DNA of 64,000 nucleotides, taken from Cuniculiplasma divulgatum. Lineage in GTDB: Archaea; Thermoplasmatota; Thermoplasmata; Thermoplasmatales; Thermoplasmataceae. Every line of letters begins with the position of its first letter. Position 1 is the stretch's first letter. Below, piece after piece: positions 14,981 to 23,799 of this stretch. The notes beneath the pieces are model-generated. The model saw only the letters and a list, made by a program, of their open reading frames with translations, did no database searches and was not told the origin of the DNA. Made by a program: the position numbers and the translations under genes. The DNA lies in assembly GCA_031200235.1 (NCBI GenBank), contig CP133595.1, forward strand, positions 124,001 to 188,000, read 5' to 3'.

Positions 14981-16282
14981 ATGCGCCTGCAAGGGCTATC
15001 ATTGTTTGGACTGAAGTTTGCACTGTCCCTGGCCATATTCATGATCACCATGATCCTGGTAATACTGAGACCCAGGAACCTTGGCATAGGATATTCAGCC
15101 CTCATTGGAGGAGCTGCTTCCGTCATACTGGGAATCACAACAATTCCTGAAATAATACAGGTATGGAATATTGTCTGGAATGCCACATTCACCTTTGTTG
15201 CCATAATCATAATGTCCCTGATATATGATGAAGTCGGCTTCTTCGAGTATGCATCCATGAAGCTTGCTGGTTTTTCAGGAGGTTCTGGGAAGAAATTCTT
15301 TGTTCTCATGATCCTGCTGGGGGCGGTCATATCGGCTTTCTTTGCCAATGATGGCGCCGTACTGGTACTGACACCAATTATGTATTCCTTCCTGTCCAGA
15401 TCAGGTGCGGACAGGAAAGCTTACCTTGCATTCATAATGGCTGTAGGTTTCATCTCGGACACAGCCAGCATGCCATTTGTCATAAGCAATCTTGTCAATA
15501 TAATAACTTCCGGCTATTTCCACATTGATTTCCTCCACTACACCCTTGTGATGTTTGTGCCATACCTGGTGTCTGTGGCAGCTAGCCTTGGAGTGCTGTA
15601 CGCGTTCTACAGGAAAAGCATTCCATCAAGGATAGGGACGTACAGGATACAGGACGGAATAATCCGGGACAGGGCAGTCTTCCTCTCCGCGGTGCCTGTG
15701 CTGGCTGTCCTCATAACACTCTATGCGGTCACCGGACTTTTGGGGATACCGGTGGCATTCATTGCAGTCCCTGCAATTGCCGTCCTTTTTGTCATAGTGG
15801 CAATCAGGGGGAAGATAAACACAGGAAAAATACTCAGGGAGGCGCCGTGGCAGATAGTGCTTTTTTCCCTTGGAATGTATATAATTGTATACGGCATGGG
15901 CGAGAACGGCCTCATTTCAGTGATATCTGGAGCCATTGAATCCTTTTCAGGGTTGTGGGGTCCGCTTCCTTACATATTCTCCGGATATCTCTTTGCCCTG
16001 ATGGCTTCCGTGATGAACAACCTGCCGTCCGTGATGCTGGGAAATCTTTCCATAGGCTTTGCCCACCCTGGCATCCTCCCCTATGTCAACGTAATTGCAA
16101 ACGACATCGGCCCCAAGTTCACTCCGGTTGGATCCCTGGCCACTCTACTGTGGCTGTACACGCTTGACAGAAAGAGAGGGATGAAGATCTCCTACGGATA
16201 TTACATGAAGGTTGGCTTCGTACTGGCACTACCGGTGCTCACAGTGACTCTCGTATCCCTCTGGGCTGTATCCCTGATCTGA
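14981..16282 (+). CDS. arsB: ArsB-type anion transporter (arsenite-efflux family)
   Basis: The product is a polytopic membrane protein of 433 residues from ATG 14981, with about 11-12 hydrophobic helices. Family motifs include FANDGAVLVLTPIM and the MNNLPSVML loop with its second re-entrant region. ArsB proteins export arsenite or antimonite; related members of the superfamily carry other anions. A TATA-like TATTTATAAA lies at 14961-14970, so a leaderless start at TTG 15002 is also possible. The longer frame from 14807 overlaps the yyaL gene and is rejected. No arsR or arsA is adjacent. Confidence 0.8.
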   Translation: MRLQGLSLFGLKFALSLAIFMITMILVILRPRNLGIGYSALIGGAASVILGITTIPEIIQVWNIVWNATFTFVAIIIMSLIYDEVGFFEYASMKLAGFSGGSGKKFFVLMILLGAVISAFFANDGAVLVLTPIMYSFLSRSGADRKAYLAFIMAVGFISDTASMPFVISNLVNIITSGYFHIDFLHYTLVMFVPYLVSVAASLGVLYAFYRKSIPSRIGTYRIQDGIIRDRAVFLSAVPVLAVLITLYAVTGLLGIPVAFIAVPAIAVLFVIVAIRGKINTGKILREAPWQIVLFSLGMYIIVYGMGENGLISVISGAIESFSGLWGPLPYIFSGYLFALMASVMNNLPSVMLGNLSIGFAHPGILPYVNVIANDIGPKFTPVGSLATLLWLYTLDRKRGMKISYGYYMKVGFVLALPVLTVTLVSLWAVSLI

Positions 16283-16327
16283 TGGTAGCCCCTGAACTGT
16301 TTATATTTTATGAAGGCATTGTGTAGC

Positions 16328-16900
16328 GTGCGTATTGCTATTCTTGTCAGGCACGGTGAAAGTGAAGTCAATGTCAGGAAGATCATATCCAGTGACATCA
16401 ACGGATACCCCCTGACCGAAAGGGGAATGCGGCAGGCGGAATTCACGGCAGAGCAGCTTAAGGGACTGCACATTGATGGGATTCTGTCCAGCCCGGTACA
16501 GAGGGCATTGCAGACGGCAAATATTATCGGAAGTACCATTGATCTGGTGCCGGCCATAGAGAGCAATATTACGGAATCGGGAATGGGGCCCTACAACAAC
16601 TCAATGATGGCGGGTCTTCCCCCGGGTTCACGGGATGAGCTTGGAATGGAATCCTGGAATTCACAGGTTCTGAGGATGAGATCTGTCCTTGAAGGCATCC
16701 AGGGCGTGCAGCTGCTGGTCAGCCATGCCATGCCCATAAGGGCGGCAATCTCAAGCTACCTGGGCCTGGACGAGGTAGAAAGCTTCGGCATTGAGATCAG
16801 GAATGCTTCAATGTCGGTTATGGATGTGCAGAATGAAAGAATTGTCTGCATTGGTTCACTTTTAGTAAGCGACCGCCTGAGATCTATGCTTGCGCCATGA
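16328..16900 (+). CDS. Histidine-phosphatase (phosphoglycerate-mutase-like) family protein
   Basis: The protein begins RIAILVRHGESEVN, the catalytic RHG motif with its phosphorylated His. LSSPVQRALQTA and a late His (VSHAMPIRA) complete the active site. At 190 residues it fits the small broad-specificity phosphatases rather than true mutases. The start is set at GTG 16328 because a TATA box (TTATATTTTA, 16301-16310) lies about 25 bases upstream; ATG 16310 would fall inside the promoter. Its 3' end overlaps the convergent MFS gene by 17 bp. Confidence 0.8.
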   Translation: MRIAILVRHGESEVNVRKIISSDINGYPLTERGMRQAEFTAEQLKGLHIDGILSSPVQRALQTANIIGSTIDLVPAIESNITESGMGPYNNSMMAGLPPGSRDELGMESWNSQVLRMRSVLEGIQGVQLLVSHAMPIRAAISSYLGLDEVESFGIEIRNASMSVMDVQNERIVCIGSLLVSDRLRSMLAP

Positions 16901-18086
16901 TTCGGCCTGTCCTTGAACCGGTGTATACCATTGCAGAAAGAACCATGGCCACACCCATAAGCACAAGCATGATGACAAGTGCCGAAATCTGGGAACCCCT
17001 GTTCAGCTGGAGCCCCAGAATTATTCCACTGGCTGTCCCACCGGCGAACTGCCCCACATGCTGGAGAGTGTTGAAAATGCCCAGGTTGGAACCGTAATGG
17101 TACCTGGATGCGAACCTTGTGATGGCAGTTGGGAACACGATCTCATACAGCGAATATCCAAGGAAGAATACCACGGAACCAATCTCTATTATGAGCAGCG
17201 AACTTTTCTGCAGGGGTGCAAGAAACAGTATGGGCACGGATACCAGGATCACTGCTATGGAGGCAACGGCCATTACCGTGGTGCGCTTTCCCTCAAATCT
17301 CCCTGCAATCATCACAGCTATGCCGCCCCCGATGACGCCGGGAATGAAAATGGGAAGCACGTAATTATTCTGCAGCAGTATTCCGGTAGCGAAAACCTGG
17401 AAATAATAGAAGAACAGTATCATGAAGAATGATACTGAAAATCCGGCCACGGCCAGTGAAGCTGAGACCCTGTTGATGCCGTAAATTGCCGATGGCCTGT
17501 GCACAACCCTGTTCTGTGACACCTTCAGCGGGATGACTATGGCAACGGCTGCAACTCCCAGAACGGCCGATATGAGGAAGAGATAATAAAAACCGATTGC
17601 GTATCCAAGCTCCGGACCAAGGAGCAGGCCTATGAGAAATGCAATTCCAACCGGAATGCCCACCAGGGCCATGGCAGCATTCCTCTTCTGTTCCGGGACG
17701 TTTTCCTGGACCATTGCTGTGGCCACTGACCCTATGGCACCCGCACCTGCGATGAATCTGCCTGCAATAAGCATGAGTATGGTGTGGTCTGCGAAGGTGA
17801 GAAGGTTGCCTGCGATGAAGGGTATGAGACCTATTATTATGGCGGCTTTCCTGCCTATCCTGTCCGAAAGGATTCCGAAGAAACTCTGGAAAATTGCCGA
17901 GGCAAGCCCGTATGCTCCAAATGCAAGGGCAATGAGTATTACGGACCTGGTAAGGCTTGCGGAATATACTTCAAGCACAGGCAGTATGAGGAAGATGCCA
18001 AGCATTCGGACCACCTCCATGAAACCAACAGCGCCTATGAGCTGCCTGTCCTTTCGGTTTAAGCCTGCCATCATGCCATCCTTCAT
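16884..18086 (-). CDS. Major facilitator superfamily transporter
   Basis: The 400-residue protein has 12 predicted helices. The MFS signature DRIGRKAA lies between helices 2 and 3 (about residue 75), and a weaker repeat lies in the second half. The sequence resembles drug:proton antiporters, but the substrate cannot be read from it. A short basic N-terminus (LNRKDRQ) precedes helix 1. It is followed on the same strand, upstream, by a DMT-family exporter. Confidence 0.85.
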   Translation of the reverse strand: MKDGMMAGLNRKDRQLIGAVGFMEVVRMLGIFLILPVLEVYSASLTRSVILIALAFGAYGLASAIFQSFFGILSDRIGRKAAIIIGLIPFIAGNLLTFADHTILMLIAGRFIAGAGAIGSVATAMVQENVPEQKRNAAMALVGIPVGIAFLIGLLLGPELGYAIGFYYLFLISAVLGVAAVAIVIPLKVSQNRVVHRPSAIYGINRVSASLAVAGFSVSFFMILFFYYFQVFATGILLQNNYVLPIFIPGVIGGGIAVMIAGRFEGKRTTVMAVASIAVILVSVPILFLAPLQKSSLLIIEIGSVVFFLGYSLYEIVFPTAITRFASRYHYGSNLGIFNTLQHVGQFAGGTASGIILGLQLNRGSQISALVIMLVLMGVAMVLSAMVYTGSRTGRIMAQA

Positions 18087-18113
18087 TGCAGAAACCTATA
18101 AAATCTGAATGAT

Positions 18114-19046
18114 TTATTCAGCTGCGGTCTTTGGCCTGAACGAGAAAAGCTGAACTATGATTATGGCCATGATTATCATCACGCCTCCCACATACTGGAA
18201 ACCCGTCAGGAATATTCCAAGGAGGATTGCAGACGACAGTGCAGCTGTGATGGGCTCCATTGTTCCGGCGAGGGAGGCCTGAGTGGCAGTGATCTCCTGC
18301 ATGCTCCTTATATAGAGGCCGAAAGCCACAAGTGTTCCAAACACTGCCACCAGGAGCACCAGGGTCACGATGGCTGGCAATTCGGCCACATTTATATCTG
18401 AGAAATATGCATAGCTGACATTCGCGCTGAAGACAATGGAGAAGGCTCCGCCGATTATGAACGCCCATGTGATCACCGGGAGCGTGCCATTCTGCCTTAT
18501 GAGCGGCCCGGACATTATTGTGTACAGGGCTGCAGTCAGGGCCGACAGCAGTCCGAAAACCAGGGCAAGAGGGCTGAGGATTATGGCAGCTGAATGGCTG
18601 GGAAAGCTGGTTGTGAGCTCAAATGTTCCGCCCAGCGCAAGGGCCACGGATACCAGTATCCCCGCCGTAAGGCTGACTTTCCTCCTGGCAACTTCATATA
18701 CCATCACCATGGGAAAGAACAGATACTGCAGGAGAGTGGCAGTCGGCGCATTGGAGTAGCTGATTGTTGCAAGGTATGTTATCTGGACGCCAAAAAGGCC
18801 TGCCAGTGCAAAGACAAGGAAATCGCGCACTGATCTTTTCGGGAATTTTGGGCGCAATACAGCCAGAGCAATTATTCCGGCAAGTATCATCCTCAGGGAT
18901 ACAAGGGTCGAGAAAGGCATGCCGTAATCTTTGAAGAGGATTGATGACAGTGTCCCGGAAAGGCCCCAGAGGGATGCTCCGATGATTGCAAGAACGATTC
19001 CTCCTGCCTGAATTCTTCTCCTGTTCTCTACAGGCGCTACCTCCAT
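18114..19046 (-). CDS. EamA/DMT-family transporter
   Basis: The 310-residue protein has ten hydrophobic helices arranged as two similar halves. The first contains GLSGTLSSILFKDYGMPF, and the second begins near residue 165. This is the drug/metabolite transporter plan of metabolite exporters (RhaT/EamA). The substrate is unknown. It is 27 bp upstream of the MFS gene on the same strand, so both may be co-transcribed. It is divergent from cysS. Confidence 0.8.
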   Translation of the reverse strand: MEVAPVENRRRIQAGGIVLAIIGASLWGLSGTLSSILFKDYGMPFSTLVSLRMILAGIIALAVLRPKFPKRSVRDFLVFALAGLFGVQITYLATISYSNAPTATLLQYLFFPMVMVYEVARRKVSLTAGILVSVALALGGTFELTTSFPSHSAAIILSPLALVFGLLSALTAALYTIMSGPLIRQNGTLPVITWAFIIGGAFSIVFSANVSYAYFSDINVAELPAIVTLVLLVAVFGTLVAFGLYIRSMQEITATQASLAGTMEPITAALSSAILLGIFLTGFQYVGGVMIIMAIIIVQLFSFRPKTAAE

Positions 19047-19155
19047 CCCTATGTAAACCTGCAGTTGCTATTAATTTTCCATGTTCCATGCTTAATGCCC
19101 CTCTGTTACCCACTGGGTGAATTTTATTATCTCAGTGCAATATGGTTCCAGGCAG

Positions 19156-20538
19156 ATGAGGATTTATGATACAATGGCCCGGGCCAGGGTTGCTCTTGAT
19201 CTCCCTGAGGATAGGGTCATAAGGGTGTTTGTCTGCGGACCGACTGTGCAGGACAATTTTCACATAGGCCATGCCAGGACGTACATCTTCTTCGATGCTT
19301 TTGTGAAATACCTGAGAACATCCGGGTACAGGGTGTTCTATCTGCAGAACATAACTGACATTGACGACAAGATCATAGATCGCGCCAATGCTGAGGGCGT
19401 CAGCTATGATGTCATTTCCAGACGTTACACCGAAGAATTCCATAATATAATGTCAGGGCTCAGAGTGGATAGCGTTAACTTCTTTGCACACGCAACGGAC
19501 CACATTGCAGAGATTCTGAACCAGATATCAATACTGATAAAGAAGGGAATAGCTTATGAAACAGATGACGGCGTGTACTTCGACATATCAAAGTTTCCGG
19601 ATTACGGAAAACTATGGGGGCAGAATCCGGATACCCTGCTGCCTTCTTCCGATAGCTCCTCCACCAAGAAAAATCCCCGGGACTTTGCCATATGGAAGAA
19701 GATGAAGCCGGGAGAACCATACTGGGAATCACCATGGGGTAAGGGCAGGCCTGGCTGGCACATTGAAGACACTGCCATAACCGACAGATACTTCGGGCCG
19801 GTGTATGATATCCACGGAGGGGGGATGGACCTCATATTTCCGCACCACGACGCGGAGATCGCCATTGAACGTTCAATAAGCGGAAAAGACCGCCTTGTGG
19901 ATTACTGGATTCATACTGGAATGATAAACGTGAATGATGAGAAGATGAGTAAATCCCTGAAGAACTTCATCACCATAAGAGAGGTTCTCAGGTCATACAG
20001 GGCAGAAGACCTTCGATTCGCACTTCTGAACGCTAACTTCAGCAGTTCCCTGAACTATTCCGAATCCCTGCTCCAGGAGGCCAGACGGAATGTAAGCCAG
20101 ATCTCAATCCTTTACAATAAGGTACTCCTGAAACTTGGAGACAGTGCGAAATACAGCAAGGACTATGACCTCATTGCATCGCTGGACTCAATAATCCAGG
20201 ATAACATGGATTTCCGCAGTCTGTTCCGCGATGTCATTAAACTTGTTGGGTCCTGGAACGCAGATCTTGAACATCTTGGGAAAGACGAGCTCAATCAGGC
20301 ATACAGCGTCCTGAAATGGGTGGATTCATTTGCAGGAATCATCAGGAGGGGCTCTTCTGATGCGACAGTTTCCGGAACTGTGGAACTTCTCCTCAAAATA
20401 AGGAAAGAGCTCAGAGCAATAAAGCAGTACCAGCTGGCAGATTCCATAAGGAGCAGGCTGCTGGAGATGGGAGTATACATAGAGGATAACGGCAGTGACA
20501 CAGCATGGTGGGTGAATTCAGCAGAAGGAGGTGATTAA
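19156..20538 (+). CDS. cysS: Cysteinyl-tRNA synthetase
   Basis: This class I synthetase of 460 residues has HIGH in NFHIGHAR and KMSKS in NDEKMSKSLKNF. ATG 19156 is favoured over ATG 19117: a TATA-like ATTTTATTAT sits at 19121-19130, and the family starts at this RIYDTMAR strand. Of the zinc ligands known from the E. coli enzyme, the first Cys (FVCGPT), the His and the Glu (PHHDAEI) are kept. The second Cys is replaced by Asp (WHIEDTAI). The gene overlaps the nicotinamidase start by one base, and the unit continues into NAD salvage. Confidence 0.95.
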   Translation: MRIYDTMARARVALDLPEDRVIRVFVCGPTVQDNFHIGHARTYIFFDAFVKYLRTSGYRVFYLQNITDIDDKIIDRANAEGVSYDVISRRYTEEFHNIMSGLRVDSVNFFAHATDHIAEILNQISILIKKGIAYETDDGVYFDISKFPDYGKLWGQNPDTLLPSSDSSSTKKNPRDFAIWKKMKPGEPYWESPWGKGRPGWHIEDTAITDRYFGPVYDIHGGGMDLIFPHHDAEIAIERSISGKDRLVDYWIHTGMINVNDEKMSKSLKNFITIREVLRSYRAEDLRFALLNANFSSSLNYSESLLQEARRNVSQISILYNKVLLKLGDSAKYSKDYDLIASLDSIIQDNMDFRSLFRDVIKLVGSWNADLEHLGKDELNQAYSVLKWVDSFAGIIRRGSSDATVSGTVELLLKIRKELRAIKQYQLADSIRSRLLEMGVYIEDNGSDTAWWVNSAEGGD

Positions 20539-21071
20539 TGGTGAAGCGTGCATATGTTGCGGTGGACCTTGTGAATGATTTTGTCACGGGGAAATTCGGG
20601 TCCCAGAGGGCTGTTGACGTGGCAAACCGGGCAGTGCGCTTTCTTTCAAGGCTTCCCACCGGATCAGAGGTGATATTCACACTGGACACACATGTTAAGG
20701 ATGATCCTGAATTCGCCGTATGGGGCGAACATTGTCTTGCGGGCACTTCTGGCTCCCGCCTCTATCCGGCACTTGAGGTCATCAGCGGGTACAGGATCAC
20801 AAAGCGCCATTATGATGCTTTCTTCCAGACAGATCTTGATGGATACCTCAGGGCAAGGCACGTCACGGATCTTGTAATATTCGGGATAAGCACAGACATA
20901 TGTGTGCTGCACACCTGCTCCGGTGCGTTTTTCAACAACTATGGCGCCGTGGTGCTTGCCGACCTCTGCACTGCCATTGACGAAAAGCACCATGAAGATG
21001 CCATGGAATTTATATCCCGGAACTATGGCTTCAGAATAACAACAAGTGATGAATTTCAAAAGGAACTGTGA
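20538..21071 (+). CDS. pncA: Nicotinamidase (isochorismatase superfamily)
   Basis: The 177-residue protein has an N-terminal catalytic Asp (VAVDLVNDF), a metal site (DTHVKDD, then H in GEHC), a Lys in ITKRHYDAF and the nucleophile Cys in STDICVLHT. It converts nicotinamide to nicotinate for the NAD salvage pathway. The next gene encodes the enzyme that uses nicotinate, which strongly supports this call over other isochorismatase-like hydrolases. Confidence 0.9.
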   Translation: MVKRAYVAVDLVNDFVTGKFGSQRAVDVANRAVRFLSRLPTGSEVIFTLDTHVKDDPEFAVWGEHCLAGTSGSRLYPALEVISGYRITKRHYDAFFQTDLDGYLRARHVTDLVIFGISTDICVLHTCSGAFFNNYGAVVLADLCTAIDEKHHEDAMEFISRNYGFRITTSDEFQKEL

Positions 21072-21078
21072 AAGGATT

Positions 21079-22257
21079 ATGACAGGCTACAATATTGCAT
21101 CGGAGAAAGAAATCTCGGAAGGACTGGCCTCAGACGTTTATTTTCAGAGAAGCCTGAGCGCATCAGGATCGGAAGCCGGTGACCGCGTGAAAGCAGAGGT
21201 AACTGTATCGGGTCCCCTTGATACCTGGGTGAACTTCTCTGGGCTTGATGAGGTAATTCATCTTCTCAGGGGCAAGGGTCTTGATGTTTACGCCATACCT
21301 GAGGGGACAATAGTGCCACCCCGTGATTCCACTGGAACACCTGTACCTTTCCTGAGAGTGGAAGGCCCATACTCAAGCTTCGGGAACCTGGAGACTGCCA
21401 TACTTGGCTTCATCTGCCAGGCGTCAGGCATTTCAACCTACTCCGCAAAGATCAGGAAGGAACTGGGCGACACTCCATTCTTTTCCTTCGGCATAAGGAG
21501 GATGCATCCTGCAATATCGCCCATGATTGACAGATCCGCATACATTGGTGGTGCGGATGGGGTTTCCGGAATACTTGGCGGCAGGGTCACCGGGACAGAT
21601 CCAGTTGGCACAATGCCCCATGCCCTTGCACTGCTCATGGGAGACAGAAAGGCATGGGACCTCACAGTAAAATCGGCTGCACCCGGCAAAAAAACAGTGC
21701 TCATAGACACATTCATGGACGAAAAGTTTGCTGCCATTGAAGCTGCGTCCACAATACCGGACCTGGATTTCATCAGGGTTGACACACCGTCATCAAGGAG
21801 GGGCAATTTTGCCGCACTGATACGTGAGATTAGGTGGGAGCTTGACCTCAGGGGATATGGGCATGTCAAGATAATGGCCAGCGGAGGCCTCAGGCTAGAG
21901 AATCTCAGGGAGCTTAAGGAAGCAGGTGTTGCCGCATTCGGCATAGGCACATCAATCTCCTCTGCCAGGCCCTTTGATTTTGCAATGGACATAGTGGAGG
22001 TCAACGGAGAGCCGCTCACCAAGAGGGGAAAGTTCTCCGGTGCCAAGCAGGTGCTCAGATGCGAACGCTGCTACAGCACCCTTGTTGTGCCATTTGGCCA
22101 GGATGTTAAGACCTGTCAGTGTGGAGGCAATATGACCCCGGTCATGCAACAGTACCTGAAATCCGGCGAACCCGTGGGAAAATATCCATCACCTTCGCAG
22201 ATAAGAAAGCGCACACTTGAGGAACTTGAGAAGCTGGAGAAAGTGCCGGTGCTATAG
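21079..22257 (+). CDS. pncB: Nicotinate phosphoribosyltransferase
   Basis: The 392-residue protein matches the NAPRTase family. It has [17 protein letters not shown], a conserved GVSG block, VDTPSS (a ribose-phosphate-type loop) and [11 protein letters not shown] zinc-ribbon-like end (CERC, later CQCGG) is typical of the archaeal form. It makes nicotinate mononucleotide from nicotinate and PRPP. ATG 21079, preceded by AAAGG, is favoured over ATG 21046, which overlaps pncA by 26 bp. With pncA it forms a two-step salvage pair. Confidence 0.9.
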   Translation: MTGYNIASEKEISEGLASDVYFQRSLSASGSEAGDRVKAEVTVSGPLDTWVNFSGLDEVIHLLRGKGLDVYAIPEGTIVPPRDSTGTPVPFLRVEGPYSSFGNLETAILGFICQASGISTYSAKIRKELGDTPFFSFGIRRMHPAISPMIDRSAYIGGADGVSGILGGRVTGTDPVGTMPHALALLMGDRKAWDLTVKSAAPGKKTVLIDTFMDEKFAAIEAASTIPDLDFIRVDTPSSRRGNFAALIREIRWELDLRGYGHVKIMASGGLRLENLRELKEAGVAAFGIGTSISSARPFDFAMDIVEVNGEPLTKRGKFSGAKQVLRCERCYSTLVVPFGQDVKTCQCGGNMTPVMQQYLKSGEPVGKYPSPSQIRKRTLEELEKLEKVPVL

Positions 22258-22273
22258 ATCTTCTCCGGGTTGA

Positions 22274-22627
22274 TCATATATCCTGAAGGATGAACTCCCT
22301 CAGGACACTTGCACTGTTCTTCTCCGTTTCCCTTGATGCAAAGAGGAATGTAACCATGGGATGGCTGAGTACAGCATCCTTGAATTCCGCAAGTTTATGG
22401 TTTGACCTTAACTCCTCCATGTATCTCCCTCTGAATTCAACCCACTTATCCGGATCATGGGAGTACCAGCGTCTCAGTTCAGTACTGGGCGCAATTTCTC
22501 TGGCCCAGTAGTCCACATGGGCCTTTTCCCTGGATATGCCCCTTGGCCAGAGCCGTTCAACAAGCACCCTGAAGCCATCGTCTCCAACGCTTTCATAGAC
22601 GCGCTTTAGTGCGATATTGGGTTTCAT
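22274..22627 (-). CDS. DUF488 family protein
   Basis: The 117-residue protein has the DUF488/YeaO signature: LVERLWPRGISREKA, WAREIAPSTELRRWYSHDP and a C-terminal FLFASRETEKN block. Members are widespread in bacteria and archaea, but their function is not established. The full family length is present. It is convergent with the NAPRTase gene. The 290 bases upstream hold no other gene until the YHS protein at 22919. Confidence 0.85.
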   Translation of the reverse strand: MKPNIALKRVYESVGDDGFRVLVERLWPRGISREKAHVDYWAREIAPSTELRRWYSHDPDKWVEFRGRYMEELRSNHKLAEFKDAVLSHPMVTFLFASRETEKNSASVLREFILQDI

Positions 22628-22918
22628 ATGATATGATTGCCACAGGGATACCTAAACATTTTGGAGTTCATTGCGCCACATCATTTTATCCAAGCATCAA
22701 TCTGCTTTGCTTTTATCATTATGTTTTGCAGTATGCACTGTCACAGGGGCTTTGCTTCAAAACCTCAAAAACAGTCTCCTGCACCCATCGGCGCGTCCCT
22801 CAGTGCAAAGACTGGGAAAGATGGCTGCGAGAACGCAATAACATTCTGTATACACGAGTCCGTTTCAGTTTGCATAACTTCAACGCGCATTTGAAATAAA
22901 GGGGCGCAATAAGCATTT

Positions 22919-23059
22919 ATGGCAATAGATCCTGTTTGCGGAATGAAAGTGAAGGAAGACACGCCACTGAAGACATCCTACAAGGGTAAGACCTACTATT
23001 TCTGCAATGAGACGTGCAAGGAGACCTTTGAAAAGAATCCATTGAAATACACAAGATGA
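22919..23059 (+). CDS. Small YHS-domain metal-binding protein
   Basis: The 46-residue protein is a single YHS domain: DPVCGM at the N-terminus, then a TYYFCNETC pair. Its sequence closely parallels the N-terminus of the copper ATPase at 23800. In acidophilic Thermoplasmatales, similar small metal-binding proteins accompany the copper pump as chaperones (CopZ-like). An AT-rich GAAATAAAG about 25 bases upstream suits a leaderless start. The gene is below the usual size cut-off but is well supported by homology of the motif. Confidence 0.8.
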   Translation: MAIDPVCGMKVKEDTPLKTSYKGKTYYFCNETCKETFEKNPLKYTR

Positions 23060-23076
23060 GAATCATTCGATGATTC
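23060..23076. terminator. Perfect inverted repeat just after the YHS gene
   Basis: GAATCAT and ATGATTC flank a three-base TCG loop immediately after the YHS stop codon. It is followed by moderately T-rich sequence. It may act as a transcript end or as an operator near the copper regulator gene. Confidence 0.4.
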
Positions 23077-23167
23077 TGGCTGCACGCTGAAAATGTTTTC
23101 CATGCAGCTTCAAATAGATTGAAGAATCATATTTCTCCATATTCTTTTCTAATTCCATTCATACATT

Positions 23168-23698
23168 TCATTGCTGTGTGCGTTCAATGCTTTCCAGCCT
23201 TCTCTTCATGTCACGTTCGCAGTTCGGGCAGCAGACATAGTAAGTTTTCCGGTTGCTTTTCACGGAAATTGGCGTTCCCCTGATCTCTGCATCACAGTAA
23301 TCGCAGTGCAGGGATGGGTACCTGGGCACAGGGCTTCCATTTTTCCTGTGGGATACAATCTGTACATCAATTATCCCTGGATCCTTCACAGAAGCTATTT
23401 TTTCCAGATAAACCAGTACCAGTGATGTTCCGTCAATCAGATCGAATTCTTCCAGTACCAGATCATGGGGAATCACGGTTCCGCTTCTCACGTGGATCAG
23501 GGCGAGATCATTCTGGTCACTGCTTGATTCCACAGTGAACCTGGTGATCTCCCGGGATTCCACCATGCCATCGATGATCTTCCGGGCGGTGATCCTGCTG
23601 ATTCCCAGTTCCGCTGCAATATCAACAACGCTCTTCCTGGAATCCTCCTTCAGCATCATGAGCACCCGCTGTTCAAGTTCCCTGGATTGCTTTTGCAT
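23168..23698 (-). CDS. Copper-responsive regulator with winged helix and TRASH domain
   Basis: The 176-residue protein has an Lrp-like helix-turn-helix at residues 1-55 (DIAAELGISRITARKI) and a middle sensor-like region. A C-terminal TRASH domain follows (CDYC, then YYVCCPNCERDM). TRASH domains bind metals and occur in archaeal CopT/CopY-type copper regulators. It lies between the YHS protein and the copper ATPase and is divergent from the latter across about 100 bp, the expected operator. It very likely controls both genes; copper as the signal is inferred from context. Confidence 0.85.
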   Translation of the reverse strand: MQKQSRELEQRVLMMLKEDSRKSVVDIAAELGISRITARKIIDGMVESREITRFTVESSSDQNDLALIHVRSGTVIPHDLVLEEFDLIDGTSLVLVYLEKIASVKDPGIIDVQIVSHRKNGSPVPRYPSLHCDYCDAEIRGTPISVKSNRKTYYVCCPNCERDMKRRLESIERTQQ

Positions 23699-23799
23699 AT
23701 TGTTATATTTTACAGGTAATATTATACATTGTGTTCCAAAACAGATTATGAATTATACCACCATACGTAACCATGAAATGCATAATGGAAGTGGTATGA

